From JAPOUP01 sp965199865 (lineage in GTDB: Bacteria > Pseudomonadota > Alphaproteobacteria > Rhodobacterales > Rhodobacteraceae), in NCBI GenBank assembly GCA_965199865.1, contig CBDATU010000003.1, positions 1 to 64,000 on the forward strand: DNA of 64,000 nucleotides, in the 5' to 3' direction. Position numbers and translations under genes: made by a program. Below the pieces are notes generated by a model. That model saw nothing but the letters and a program-made list of their open reading frames with translations. It was not told where the DNA came from and ran no database searches. The stretch's first letter is position 1; each line of letters opens with the position of its first letter. Shown one piece after another: positions 15,832 through 24,915 of this stretch.

Positions 15832-18459
15832 ATGACAGACGCAGCGAACAAGACTGCCGAAGACTTGGTGGCGGAGGCCGATACCGGTGCCCGTAACGCA
15901 GGACCATTCGCAAAAAAACTGATCTTTACGCTCTGCATTACCTGGTCCCTGTTCCAGCTCTACATCGCCTCCAAGATGCCCGGAATTGTGGCCCAGTTCA
16001 CAGGCATCGGGGAATTTGCCAATGTCGTCGCGCAGGCCCGCTACATCCACCTGGCCTTCGCCCTCAGCCTTGCGACGCTGGCATTTCCGATGTTTCGCCA
16101 CAGAAACCGCATTCCCGCTTACGACTGGATTCTGCTGGGTCTCGGCGTCGCATCATGTCTTTACCTCGTCATTTTCCGGTTTGAAATCGCTGACCGGCCG
16201 GGCCTTTGGACAGTTACCGATATCGCGGTGTCTGGCATAGGCATCACCGTTCTGATGGTGGCCGTTTACCGCTCGCTCGGCCTGCCACTGGTAACCATTG
16301 CAGCGGCCTTTCTCGCCCTGGCTTTGTTTGGTGGCTCTTCAGAATGGATCAGCAACGTCACGAATTACGGCGGTGCCTCCTTTTCCAAGGCAATGGGGCA
16401 TTACTGGATGCAGACCGAAGGCGTCTTTGGTGTGGCACTCGGCGTCTCCACAACAATGATATTCCTCTTTGTGCTCTTCGGGGCGCTGCTGGAGAAGGCT
16501 GGTGGTGGGAACTGGTTCATCAAGGTGGCGATCGCTCTGCTGGGCGCGCTGCGTGGAGGCCCCGCAAAAGCGGCAGTGCTGTCTTCGATGATGACCGGGA
16601 TGATTTCAGGTTCTTCCATCGCCAACACGGTGACCACGGGAACATTCACCATCCCGCTGATGAAGCGCATCGGCTTTTCTCCCGAAAAGGCTGGTGCTGT
16701 TGAGGTCGCCTCCTCCACCAACGGGCAGCTGACTCCCCCCGTGATGGGCGCTGCCGCGTTCCTAATGGTCGAATATGTCAATATCCCCTACATCGATGTC
16801 ATCAAGCACGCCTTTCTACCGGCGGTAATTTCCTACATAGCACTGCTTTACATCGTGCATCTGGAAAGCCTGAAACTTAAGCTCCAGGGTCTGAAAAAGC
16901 CAGGTCGGCAGATCGGGGTGATCATGATCCTGGTGCTGTTCCTGACCGGTTTCCTTGCCATGGCCGCCATCACTTTCCTGGTTATCGGCTTTCGCAGCCT
17001 CCTGGAGCCAATGATGCCGGGAGCCACGGTCTATCCGGCGTTGGTGCTCCTACTGGTGGCCTATCTAACGCTTGTCTATGTGGCATCGAAATTTCCAGAT
17101 GTGGTCGTGGACGACCCCAAGAGCAAAGTGTTCGAGGCACCACGCCTGACGCCCACTTTCCTTGGTGGCTCCTATTACGCATTGCCCATCTTCGTTCTGG
17201 TCTGGAACCTTATGGTTCGTACCGAAGAGCTCGACCGGCTGTCACCTGCGCTTTCGGCCTTCTGGGCCACTGTCGCCATGATCATTGTGGCACTCACGCA
17301 CCGGCCTCTGAAGGCGATGTTCCGCGGCAGTTCGGACAGTCTGGCCATCCAGTCCCTGACCAGCTGGCGCGATTTTGTCGCCGGGCTGGAAAGTGGCGCA
17401 CGCAACATGATCGGAATCGGCGTTGCGACCGGTGCAGCCGGCATTATCGTTGGCACGATCTCCCTGACGGGGGCGCACCAGATCATCGGTCAGGTCATTG
17501 AGGTCATTGCCGGTGGCAATCTGATGATTCTACTGATTCTGGTCGCAGTACTTTCGCTCATTCTGGGCATGGGTCTTCCAACCACTGCGAATTACATAGT
17601 GGTGTCCTCGCTAATGGCCCCGGTCATTGTGTCTGTCGGTGCCCAGTCAGGGCTGATCGTACCCCTGATTGCGGTGCATCTCTTCGTGTTCTATTTCGGC
17701 ATCCTCGCGGATGATACACCACCTGTGGGGCTTGCAGCCTATGCGGCAGCGGCGATTTCAAGGGGTGATCCGATCAAGACCGGGATTGTGGGCTTTAGCT
17801 ATGACATCCGAACGGCGCTATTGCCCTTCATGTTTATCTTCAACACCGATCTCCTGCTGATCGATGTGAATCTGGCGAAAGCGGTGCTGATTTTTTTCGT
17901 CTCACTTGTTGCCATGCTGGTCTTCGCCGCAGTGACCCAAGGCTATTTCATCGCCAAATCCCGAAAATGGGAATCCATAGTTCTAATGCTGGTTGTATTC
18001 ATGCTCTTCCGGCCAGATTTCTTCCTCGACAAGTGGCAGGACAGATTCACCGAGTTTTCAGGCCCTGCCGCCCTCACCGCCCTGGAGGATCTGCCGACGG
18101 GGTCGAGCGCACGACTGCGCATCTCGGCACCTGATTTCGACACCGGTGAGGTTGGCACGATTACGCTCTCCTATACGGCCGAGATTGAGGGCACCGGGCT
18201 GGAGCGACTTGATGCCGTGGGCCTGACAGTTCTGGAAAGCGACGGAGCCCTGACGGTTGACGAACCTTTCCCGGGCACACCCTATTTCGAACAGCTGGCC
18301 AATGATTATGACTTCTACGGCGATGTTCCGGCCCAGATTGAAGCCGTTGCGGTCGAAAACGAACGGATGCCCAAGGAGATTTTCTTCATCCCGGCACTTC
18401 TGATCCTGCTGCTGGTTGTTGCGATTCAACGCCCGCGCGCCTCGCAACCTGCATTCTGA
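15832..18459 (+). CDS. TRAP transporter fused permease (DctQ-DctM) with C-terminal DUF3394
   Basis: This 875-aa integral membrane protein holds the small four-helix subunit (residues ~25-170) fused to the large DctM subunit (~180-700). DctM features include GAALLEKAGGGNWFI-type loops, SGSSIANTVTTGTFTIPLMK, SSTNGQLTPPVMGAAAFL and LGMGLPTTANYIV, all classic for TAXI-TRAP permeases. Residues ~720-850 are a soluble domain with LRISAPDFDTGEVGTITLSY, matching DUF3394, and a last hydrophobic helix (FFIPALLILLLVVAI). It works with the upstream binding protein as a secondary, ion-driven importer. Confidence 0.93.
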   Translation: MTDAANKTAEDLVAEADTGARNAGPFAKKLIFTLCITWSLFQLYIASKMPGIVAQFTGIGEFANVVAQARYIHLAFALSLATLAFPMFRHRNRIPAYDWILLGLGVASCLYLVIFRFEIADRPGLWTVTDIAVSGIGITVLMVAVYRSLGLPLVTIAAAFLALALFGGSSEWISNVTNYGGASFSKAMGHYWMQTEGVFGVALGVSTTMIFLFVLFGALLEKAGGGNWFIKVAIALLGALRGGPAKAAVLSSMMTGMISGSSIANTVTTGTFTIPLMKRIGFSPEKAGAVEVASSTNGQLTPPVMGAAAFLMVEYVNIPYIDVIKHAFLPAVISYIALLYIVHLESLKLKLQGLKKPGRQIGVIMILVLFLTGFLAMAAITFLVIGFRSLLEPMMPGATVYPALVLLLVAYLTLVYVASKFPDVVVDDPKSKVFEAPRLTPTFLGGSYYALPIFVLVWNLMVRTEELDRLSPALSAFWATVAMIIVALTHRPLKAMFRGSSDSLAIQSLTSWRDFVAGLESGARNMIGIGVATGAAGIIVGTISLTGAHQIIGQVIEVIAGGNLMILLILVAVLSLILGMGLPTTANYIVVSSLMAPVIVSVGAQSGLIVPLIAVHLFVFYFGILADDTPPVGLAAYAAAAISRGDPIKTGIVGFSYDIRTALLPFMFIFNTDLLLIDVNLAKAVLIFFVSLVAMLVFAAVTQGYFIAKSRKWESIVLMLVVFMLFRPDFFLDKWQDRFTEFSGPAALTALEDLPTGSSARLRISAPDFDTGEVGTITLSYTAEIEGTGLERLDAVGLTVLESDGALTVDEPFPGTPYFEQLANDYDFYGDVPAQIEAVAVENERMPKEIFFIPALLILLLVVAIQRPRASQPAF

Positions 18460-18470
18460 GGCAAGGTGAG

Positions 18471-18893
18471 ATGTTCAGGAACATCCTGGTACCAGTCGAC
18501 CTGTCCGTCGAGGGGGAGGCACAACGCTTACTGAAAGTAGCCCGGGAACTGACAGCGTCCTGGGAGAGCGAGCTGCATGTCGTCACCGTTATCCCGCATG
18601 TGGGTGCGGCAATCGTTGGCACCCATTTCGACGAAAGATTCGAATCTGACAGCCGTTCGGAGGCGTCAATGGAACTGGCCGCTGTCGTTGCGGATGCCGG
18701 TATCACGGCGCAGCAGGAGGTTCTGACGGGCAAGGCCTATAACTGCGTCATTGCAAAGGCCAATGCGGTGGGCGCTGATCTGATAATCATTGGTGCGCAT
18801 CAGCCTGAGCTGCAGGAGTATCTGTTAGGCTCGAACGCCGCACGGGTGGTGCGCCATTCGAAGCAGTCTGTCCTGGTCGTGCGGGATAGGTGA
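18471..18893 (+). CDS. Universal stress protein (UspA family), TRAP-associated
   Basis: This 140-aa single-domain Usp opens with MFRNILVPVDLSVEGEAQRL and ends in ADLIIIGAHQPELQEYLLGS...HSKQSVLVVRDR. The ATP-binding GxxG step reads GAHQ, so one glycine is missing, although GSNA follows. It begins 11 bp after the TRAP permease. Usp proteins in this position (compare TeaD next to the ectoine TRAP system) bind nucleotides and modulate the transporter. That role here is inferred from position. Confidence 0.9.
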   Translation: MFRNILVPVDLSVEGEAQRLLKVARELTASWESELHVVTVIPHVGAAIVGTHFDERFESDSRSEASMELAAVVADAGITAQQEVLTGKAYNCVIAKANAVGADLIIIGAHQPELQEYLLGSNAARVVRHSKQSVLVVRDR

Positions 18894-19567
18894 GAGCGGA
18901 TCCAGGCTGTCAATTCCCGCATGTGACTGGCGCATCGCTGCGGTTGCATCATCCGTCAGACTGTCAGAGGATTGAAATCTCATGGGTTATGGTCCAGTCG
19001 ATGCTGCTGCGGCACATCCGTTCTTTGCTCAGACACCCAGTCGGACTGACATGGTTCAATGCCGTGCGGCGGCATCCAGGGAGCTTGTGAAGGGCGGGTC
19101 GCCGTGCAGGGCATTGCCGTTCGCATTTCGACCTGCGCCCTGCAGGAACCGGTGGTGCCAGGACATCCAGAACCCGCCCCGCCTGTGGAAACTATCCGGG
19201 AGATCATGGTCTCGAAATCCGTCCCGTTCAGAAGATTGACCTGTAGCAATGACAGATTCAGCGGCCCAAAGGCGTATTCTTCCGCCTGCGGAGCACCCTT
19301 CCAGTTCTCGATGCGGGCATCGTGCATCGGCGCTCATCATTTCTGGATGGGCGATGCAGTCCTCTGGTCGGGCGAGCGCGTGAGAGTGGTGGCCAGGGCT
19401 ATGGGACGCTCCTGTTGCGCGGCCGGCACCGGACTGATCAAGAGTCACGTCAGGCCTATAACGGCCAATTCCGAATTCGATAGTGAAAGCTTTCCGAGCG
19501 ATGGTCGGCACCATCCTTCAGAGCAACTCGACCGATTCCGTCTGGGCTGAGTGACCGCAATGGAACA
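18894..19567. other. 674-bp stretch with possible gene debris
   Basis: Two overlapping minus-strand frames at ~19056-19514 and 18980-19327 each carry a protein-like part (EDCIAHPEMMSADA in one; NWKGAPQAEEYAFGPLNLSL in the other) that would join through a frameshift near 19310. This may be the remnant of a broken gene. I do not recognise the family. Confidence 0.3.
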
Positions 19568-20641
19568 ATGAGTTTTTCTGACTTTCGCAAACTCGGCCAG
19601 TTATTCGCGCTCGCATTCGCGGGTGGCCTGGCGGCATGGGTCATCGGCCTGCCTCTGCCGTTCATGCTGGGTAGCCTGGCCGTCACGGCCATCTCATCGA
19701 TAGCGGCGACATCGCGGGGCAAGCAGCCGATTGCGTATCCGCAAAGCCTTCGAAGAACATTCATCGCCGTCATCGGAACGATGATAGGAGGCACCTTCAC
19801 GTCTGACCTGTTAATGTTCATTCCGTCGCTCTGGGTGTCGCTTCTGGCAATGCTGCCCTTCCTGATCATCGCGCAAACAATTGGATACATCATCTACCGA
19901 CATATTGGTGGCTATGAACGGGTCACGGCACTGTTCTCCGCAATGCCTGGGGGGCTGGTAGAGGCGGTCGAACTGGGCCATGAAGCCGGTGGAGATGCGG
20001 CAACGCTGAGTCTACAGCATTTCGCCCGTATCGTGCTGGTCGTTGTGGTGGTGCCACAGCTGTTCTGGCTCTGGACTGGAGATTCCGTGGGAAGCGCGTC
20101 GGGCCAAGCGTTCTCACATGGTACCTGGAGCACTGTTGACATTATTCTGGTGTTCCTCGTTGCGACTGCAGGTCTATTCCTGGGAGAGTGGCTACGCCTT
20201 CCTGCCGCGCACATGATGGGTCCGCTCCTGCTCAGTGCCGTCCTGCACGTCACTGGCATTCTGAGCATCGAATCCCCAGTCTGGCTTCTTGCGCTTGCCC
20301 AGCTCGTAGTCGGCGCCGGGATTGGTGCACATTTCTCTAGAGCCACCCATTCACAGCTCCTGCGTGGCTTCGGACTCGGCCTGCTCAGCGTTGCCACCGT
20401 TCTCGCAGTCGGCTTCGCCTTTGCCAGCATTCTGGCACGGCTGACACCTTTCAGTCATGAGGCACTGTTCATCAGCTTCGCGCCTGGCGGCGTGACTGAA
20501 ATGGGCCTGATCGCTCTCAGCCTATCGACAAGTCCCATGACCGTTGCCGCACATCACCTGTTCAGGATCGTTGTGACCGTATCAGTTGCCGGCTTTGCGC
20601 TCAGATCGGGTATGGTCCGGCGATTTCGGGAGAGATCCTGA
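19568..20641 (+). CDS. AbrB-family (ammonia-monooxygenase-like) membrane protein
   Basis: This 357-aa protein has about ten hydrophobic helices in two related halves. Each half carries the family signature: LPLPFMLGSLAVTA and FSAMPGGLVEAVELGHEAGGD in the first, LPAAHMMGPLLLSAVL and SFAPGGVTEMGLIALS in the second. This is the AbrB/putative ammonia-monooxygenase family (PF05145), named after a regulatory phenotype and not related to the DNA-binding AbrB. It is often found near TRAP or TTT transporters. The function is unproven, perhaps transport. Confidence 0.85.
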   Translation: MSFSDFRKLGQLFALAFAGGLAAWVIGLPLPFMLGSLAVTAISSIAATSRGKQPIAYPQSLRRTFIAVIGTMIGGTFTSDLLMFIPSLWVSLLAMLPFLIIAQTIGYIIYRHIGGYERVTALFSAMPGGLVEAVELGHEAGGDAATLSLQHFARIVLVVVVVPQLFWLWTGDSVGSASGQAFSHGTWSTVDIILVFLVATAGLFLGEWLRLPAAHMMGPLLLSAVLHVTGILSIESPVWLLALAQLVVGAGIGAHFSRATHSQLLRGFGLGLLSVATVLAVGFAFASILARLTPFSHEALFISFAPGGVTEMGLIALSLSTSPMTVAAHHLFRIVVTVSVAGFALRSGMVRRFRERS

Positions 20642-21136
20642 TTTAGTGAACATTGAGCCCATTGCAGTTGGTGGATCATTTGGGAAAGTCGGAGATTCCG
20701 GAGTGACCTGAGAAAGCAGGTCCTGATCCTGAATCCGACCAGAGGATCAGGATACCTGTCCCTTGGCTGAATCATGGCCGGAGTAAAGATTCAGTTCCTG
20801 ACACAGGAATCCGCAGGTCCCTCACGAAACTGCAGGCACCGTCTTCATCTCATCCGCTGAACTCGCTGCTACAGTGAAAATGTTCCTGCCCCATCACAAC
20901 ACCAAAGACATCCAGCTGTTCGCCTGTTGCATGCATCCCGACCAGTTCGACTTCCTGTTACAGGAGGTCGATCCCAATGCGCCTCGGATCGAATCGCGGC
21001 AGAGGTAACTTGTGGAACGACCAGCCTGCATCGCATCTATACAGTCAGCCAATTCCGGAGAAATTCACACCGTGATCCACCAGCGTCACCAGCAACCAAC
21101 CTGTTTCCGTGATGGGGCGAAACGTGTTATCTCGAC
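20642..21136. other. 495-bp convergent intergenic region, no gene seen
   Basis: It separates the convergent AbrB-family gene and rsmD. Only short, unconvincing frames occur, and I found no clear terminator hairpin. Confidence 0.5.
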
Positions 21137-21703
21137 TCAGCCCTGCGCCTTTCGGAGTAGGGTGATGTGGGTTCCACCATAACGACGATGTTCGCAAAGC
21201 TCCAACCCAGGCGGTGCCGGCTGAGGAACATCATCTTCCCAGACAACCAGCGCGTCCGGCGCCAGCCAGCCGCCTTCGAACACAGAGCAGAGCGCGAGTC
21301 GGCCAAGATCCGTGCCGTATGGCGGATCAAGGAAAACCAGCGTGAACGGGTCCGTTCGGCAAAGACCGAGTTTCGTAGCATTCCTACGGCATAGCGTGAC
21401 CGCCTCGCCTACGCCCATCAGCGAGACGTTTTTCTGGATAAGGGACTGCGCTCCTGACCCAGATTCGACAAATGTTACATGCGCGGCTCCGCGCGATAGC
21501 GCCTCGAATCCCAAAGCTCCGGTCCCAGCGAATAGATCAAGTACTCGGGCTTCAGTGACGGCATCGCCATAGGTCCCGTTGACCAGGATGTTGAACAGAC
21601 TCTCCCGCACCCGATCGGAGGTCGGACGCAGTCGAGAATACAGATCGCCCTTCCCAACCGTCGCGAGACGCAGGCCCCGTCTTGATCCGGCCACTATGCG
21701 CAT
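21137..21703 (-). CDS. rsmD: 16S rRNA (guanine966-N2)-methyltransferase
   Basis: This 188-aa SAM-dependent enzyme modifies G966 of 16S rRNA. It shows the RsmD opening MRIVAGSRRGLRL, RPTSDRVRESLFNIL, SAM-binding motif VLDLFAGTGALGFEALSRGA and catalytic DPPY (FLDPPYGTDLG). The ATG at 21703 gives the standard start; the longer frame adds 30 residues unlike the family. Complete and apparently intact. Confidence 0.95.
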   Translation of the reverse strand: MRIVAGSRRGLRLATVGKGDLYSRLRPTSDRVRESLFNILVNGTYGDAVTEARVLDLFAGTGALGFEALSRGAAHVTFVESGSGAQSLIQKNVSLMGVGEAVTLCRRNATKLGLCRTDPFTLVFLDPPYGTDLGRLALCSVFEGGWLAPDALVVWEDDVPQPAPPGLELCEHRRYGGTHITLLRKAQG

Positions 21704-22499
21704 TCGACCTGACCGGAAACGGATTGCACAAAGATGCGTTCGGCGTCGGGTTCTGCAGAAAAAAATATATGTAGTGTAGGTAGCAACATGCACCGGCAGG
21801 AAGTGTCGTTCGATTGGTGAGGATTGTAACCCTAATCAATATCAGCGGCAAAGACTCCCTCGTGTTGTCCGGAGTACACTTCCAGTCCGAAATGGAGCAG
21901 AAAAGTGTCTGATCCAAATTTATCTCAAGCTGTGAACAACCGCTCGACGCTTGCGGCAATCTCAAATCGGACAGTTGATCACCTGACCTCCAGCACTTCG
22001 AAATGGGTCCTGCCGCGTTCGATCCTTTCGACTTCTACTGGACACAGGTCTTGCTGAGGGCACTGGTCGTTATTGCGAACGTGAATTGCGGCCGCTTCCC
22101 CACATTGTAAGGGAATGGCGCCACCCAGTCAGGTTTGTTGCTTCCCGAGTATCCATACGCCGTTAACCAGCCGGAAAGCCTGGCGTGAATTTTGACGGCC
22201 ACATTCCCTTCTACTCCTTCCACGAATCAGTCCCCGCGTCGGATTCGAAGATGACCCGCTTATGGGCTGATTTCCTTGCTTCGGGGAAATTTCCCGGATG
22301 ACCGATAAACTCTTCTCCCACGCGGAGTTGCTGCGCAGAAGAGGAGCTGTTCCCAATCCGTCGATTTCCGGTGCTGCCCATCTGATGGGTAATCTGTTGG
22401 GTAGGCCCCTGCGGAGCGGCGGTGCGCCCGCAGCACATATGGTGCCTGGTATTGGATCGTCCTTCACCAAGTCGAGTCGAAAGTCTGTCGGTTGGATGT
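21704..22499. other. 796-bp stretch without a convincing gene
   Basis: It lies between rsmD and the interrupted HEPN-like gene. A minus-strand frame (22211-22438) contains EFIGHPGNFPEARKSAHKR but has no recognisable homology or good start. The 21760-21780 segment is AT-rich. Confidence 0.45.
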
Positions 22500-22970
22500 C
22501 TATTCGCGGTTACCGAGCGTTACCCACGCTGCAAGAGCTCGCCGGTCTTTCATTTTGGTGGCCTTCAGTTTTGCGATCGCGGCTTCCGCCGCCCCTATCT
22601 CCGCCAGAACCTCGGACCTTGCCACTCTATACGAGGGGTCGTAATCGGCTGAATGGCGTCTGGTCTGCGCATTTATGAAAGTGATCCCGAACTTTTCGAT
22701 ATCCTCCGGAAAGGCCCTCATCGTCTGCTGGTTGCCGAAGCGTTTCTTTGCGAGCCTGTGTCCGGGTGCCCGATAGGCCTGACGCCAAGCCGGTTCGCTT
22801 CGCTTCGCGCCCTAGGTGCCGATCAGGGCATTCGCACAGGTCATGCAGAGCGCGTGAAAAAGGGCATAGTAGGTGGTACTGACGGCTCGGCGCAGATCCG
22901 ACTGGCGGGGCTTCGAACCACCCATCGACGCCAGGCGTTCTGCCGTTCGAATCAGGTCAGACGGCTTCAA
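22500..22970 (-). pseudogene. HEPN-like small protein interrupted by an in-frame TAG
   Basis: In one frame from a TTG at 22970 (AAGGA five nt upstream, overlapping the preceding gene's end) to the stop at 22500, the protein reads KPSDLIRTAERLASMGG, then RRAVSTTYYALFHALC, which is the helix typical of HEPN-type domains (AVSxxYYAxFHA). It continues after the stop as RSEPAWRQAYRA...RHSADYDPSYRVARSEV. A single TAG at 22812-22814 breaks it after about 52 codons; no frameshift is needed to continue. HEPN proteins are often RNases in toxin-antitoxin or defence modules. It is probably a recent nonsense mutation; suppression or sequencing error is possible. Confidence 0.65.
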
Positions 22971-23253
22971 GGCGATCCTTCCTGGTGATGAAGGATGTCA
23001 CCGGGAAGCGGAATTCTCCACGTTCGGACAGTGCCCGTCGTAGGAGCACCAAGAGTTCCGGAATCCTAGCGGCGTCGAGTTCCCCGCCATCAGGCTCATA
23101 CACGACGGTGACGTTAAGAATCGCATCGCCGTCATGATCGTAATCCTCATCCACATCGACCGAGTCCAGACGCACCTGACCAAGTCGGCCCTGCAGGACG
23201 GACTCGATTGTTCCATGTATCTGCTCGGGGAGCATCTGTTTAAAGTTATCCAT
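22957..23253 (-). CDS. Small conserved acidic protein paired with the HEPN-like gene
   Basis: This 98-aa protein has the core VLQGRLGQVRLDSVDVDEDY followed by DHDGDAILNVTVVYEP and ends RFPVTSFITRKDRLEAV. I chose the ATG at 23253 (MDNFKQML) because GAGG stands just upstream and the preceding in-frame codons look non-coding. It overlaps the start of the HEPN-like gene by 14 bases, so the two were translated together. I do not know its biochemical role. A partner (antitoxin-like) of the HEPN protein is a guess based on the pairing. Confidence 0.6.
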   Translation of the reverse strand: MDNFKQMLPEQIHGTIESVLQGRLGQVRLDSVDVDEDYDHDGDAILNVTVVYEPDGGELDAARIPELLVLLRRALSERGEFRFPVTSFITRKDRLEAV

Positions 23254-23996
23254 TTCGTCCTCGCTCAATTCACGATATCCCACATAGGATGTATGCAACG
23301 TATGTGACATATGCATCAAATTTAGGGCTATCACTTTAACATCACCGTCTACTCCGAAATGCGACCCCTGCTGTGGCGTGAATCCAAGCGTGTTTGCCGA
23401 AGGTCGGGCGGCGATGGTCCAATAGAATGATGGTCTCCCTTTGTCACACAGGGACTGTCAGTCAGTACCATCTGGATGCTTCGCAGCATCCTGCGCCACC
23501 GCATCAGGCGTCACGCTTCAGAGTGAAGGTTCGGCCGCGAAGAATCTGCACCTTAAGGACTTTCTGGCAGACACCACGTGGCCGCGCAACGACGCAACGA
23601 CGGGTTCGGGGAGAACAGACAGTCGGAACAGACGACTGTGCTGATCTTTCTCTATACCTGTCACATCAGATTTCGCGGCGTTCGCCAAGCTTTGCCACTG
23701 CCACACCAGCCCAAAAAAAGCATCATTACAGAGCGGTTACACCATACCGTAGAGCAACAGCGTACCGAAACCGTCAAAGATCCTTTCTGCCCAGTCAACT
23801 CGCAGGGATCCTTCATTCACTCACATGGAGAAAGTGGCACCTGGGATTCCCTGCCTTTTCTCCTCTTCCACACCAACCAAAGGCTGCAGCCTCCCCACTA
23901 GCCCGGATATCTCACCAGATGATGTTGCATGGGGCCGGATTCCATGATATATGCGGGAGTCAACAAAACCTTGCATATGAGAGGAGACCGGACCCC
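23254..23996. other. 743-bp stretch preceding the transposase fragment
   Basis: It contains no convincing coding frame. The last ~90 bp before the transposase start (from ~23900, beginning CCCGGATATCTCACC) probably include the left end of the insertion sequence and its ribosome-binding site GAGGAG. Confidence 0.4.
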
Positions 23997-24611
23997 ATGC
24001 ATACACAGTGTAACAGCCCTGACATCGAGTTCAACCGGCACGGACGGCGGGAGGTGACCGCCGCCTTCGACGGCGGGCGCATGTCCTCCGACGGCGGCGC
24101 GCTGCTCCTGCGGGAGGCCGACCGGGTGGCGGACGTCACCCGCCGGCTGGCGGAGTGCCTGACCGATTACCGGGACCAGGACCGCATCGAGCACGGGCTG
24201 CGGGAGCTCGTGGCGCAGCGCGTCATGGCGATCGCCCTCGGCTACGAGGACGTCAACGACCACGACCGCCTGCGGGACGACAGCGTCCTGGCGCTGGCCG
24301 TCGGGCGCGACGACATCACCGGCGCCGACCGGCCGAGGGAGCGCGACCGGGGCCATCCCCTGGCCGGGTCCAGCACCCTCAACCGCCTTGAGCTGGGCAC
24401 GCCGGAGGCGGCGGGAACGGACCGCTACAGACGGATCGTGGCCGACGGCGCCGCGATCGAGCGGCTGATGGTGGACCTGTTCCTGGATGCCCACGAGGCC
24501 CCGCCCGGGGAGATCGTCCTCGACGTTGACGCCACCGACGACAGGCTGCCCACCGTCTCCATTCCACTCGAAAACCGCCATTATCGCGGCATCAATTCAA
24601 CACGAGAATAG
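23997..24611 (+). pseudogene. Truncated IS1380-family transposase (N-terminal ~185 residues)
   Basis: The frame from the ATG at 23997 matches the start of IS1380-type DDE transposases: AAFDGGRMSSDGGALLLREA, LTDYRDQDRIEHGLRELVAQR, ALGYEDVNDHDRLRDDSVLA, LAGSSTLNRLELGTPE and IVLDVDATDD, the last being the first catalytic aspartates. Similarity stops at about 24545 and the frame ends at 24609-24611, so more than half the protein is missing. The DNA is visibly richer in G+C than its surroundings, pointing to transfer from a high-GC donor. It lies at the edge of the defence operon. Confidence 0.85.
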
Positions 24612-24915
24612 GCCAACACGCCCGTTCCTTCATGGACAGGTAGTTCACCACGGACCGCATTTCGGTGGCAGCTCCTTACTTCTGGCGCTTGATATCGTCC
24701 ACTGTCATCTTGACCGCAGCGGCTTCGATCTACTCCCATCTGGCTTCGACGAAACTACCAAGCGCCTGTTCCAGAACCTGCACAGCTGAGTCCGCAGCGC
24801 TCTTTCGGACTTTCTTGTCCCCTCTTCCAATCCGAAGCGCATCGCCGACCCTTTCCTGAAACGCTGTCAGACCGACAAAGCCGCCACTTCAGTCCCGAGG
24901 GAAGAAACCTGAAAC
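24612..24915. other. 304-bp stretch without a gene
   Basis: It holds debris between the truncated transposase and the end of the defence operon. Short frames only; nothing recognisable. Confidence 0.5.

Noticed and set aside
22905..22960. tRNA-like GTTCGAATC segment
   Set aside because: No acceptor or anticodon arms can be folded around it, and it lies within the HEPN-like coding frame.
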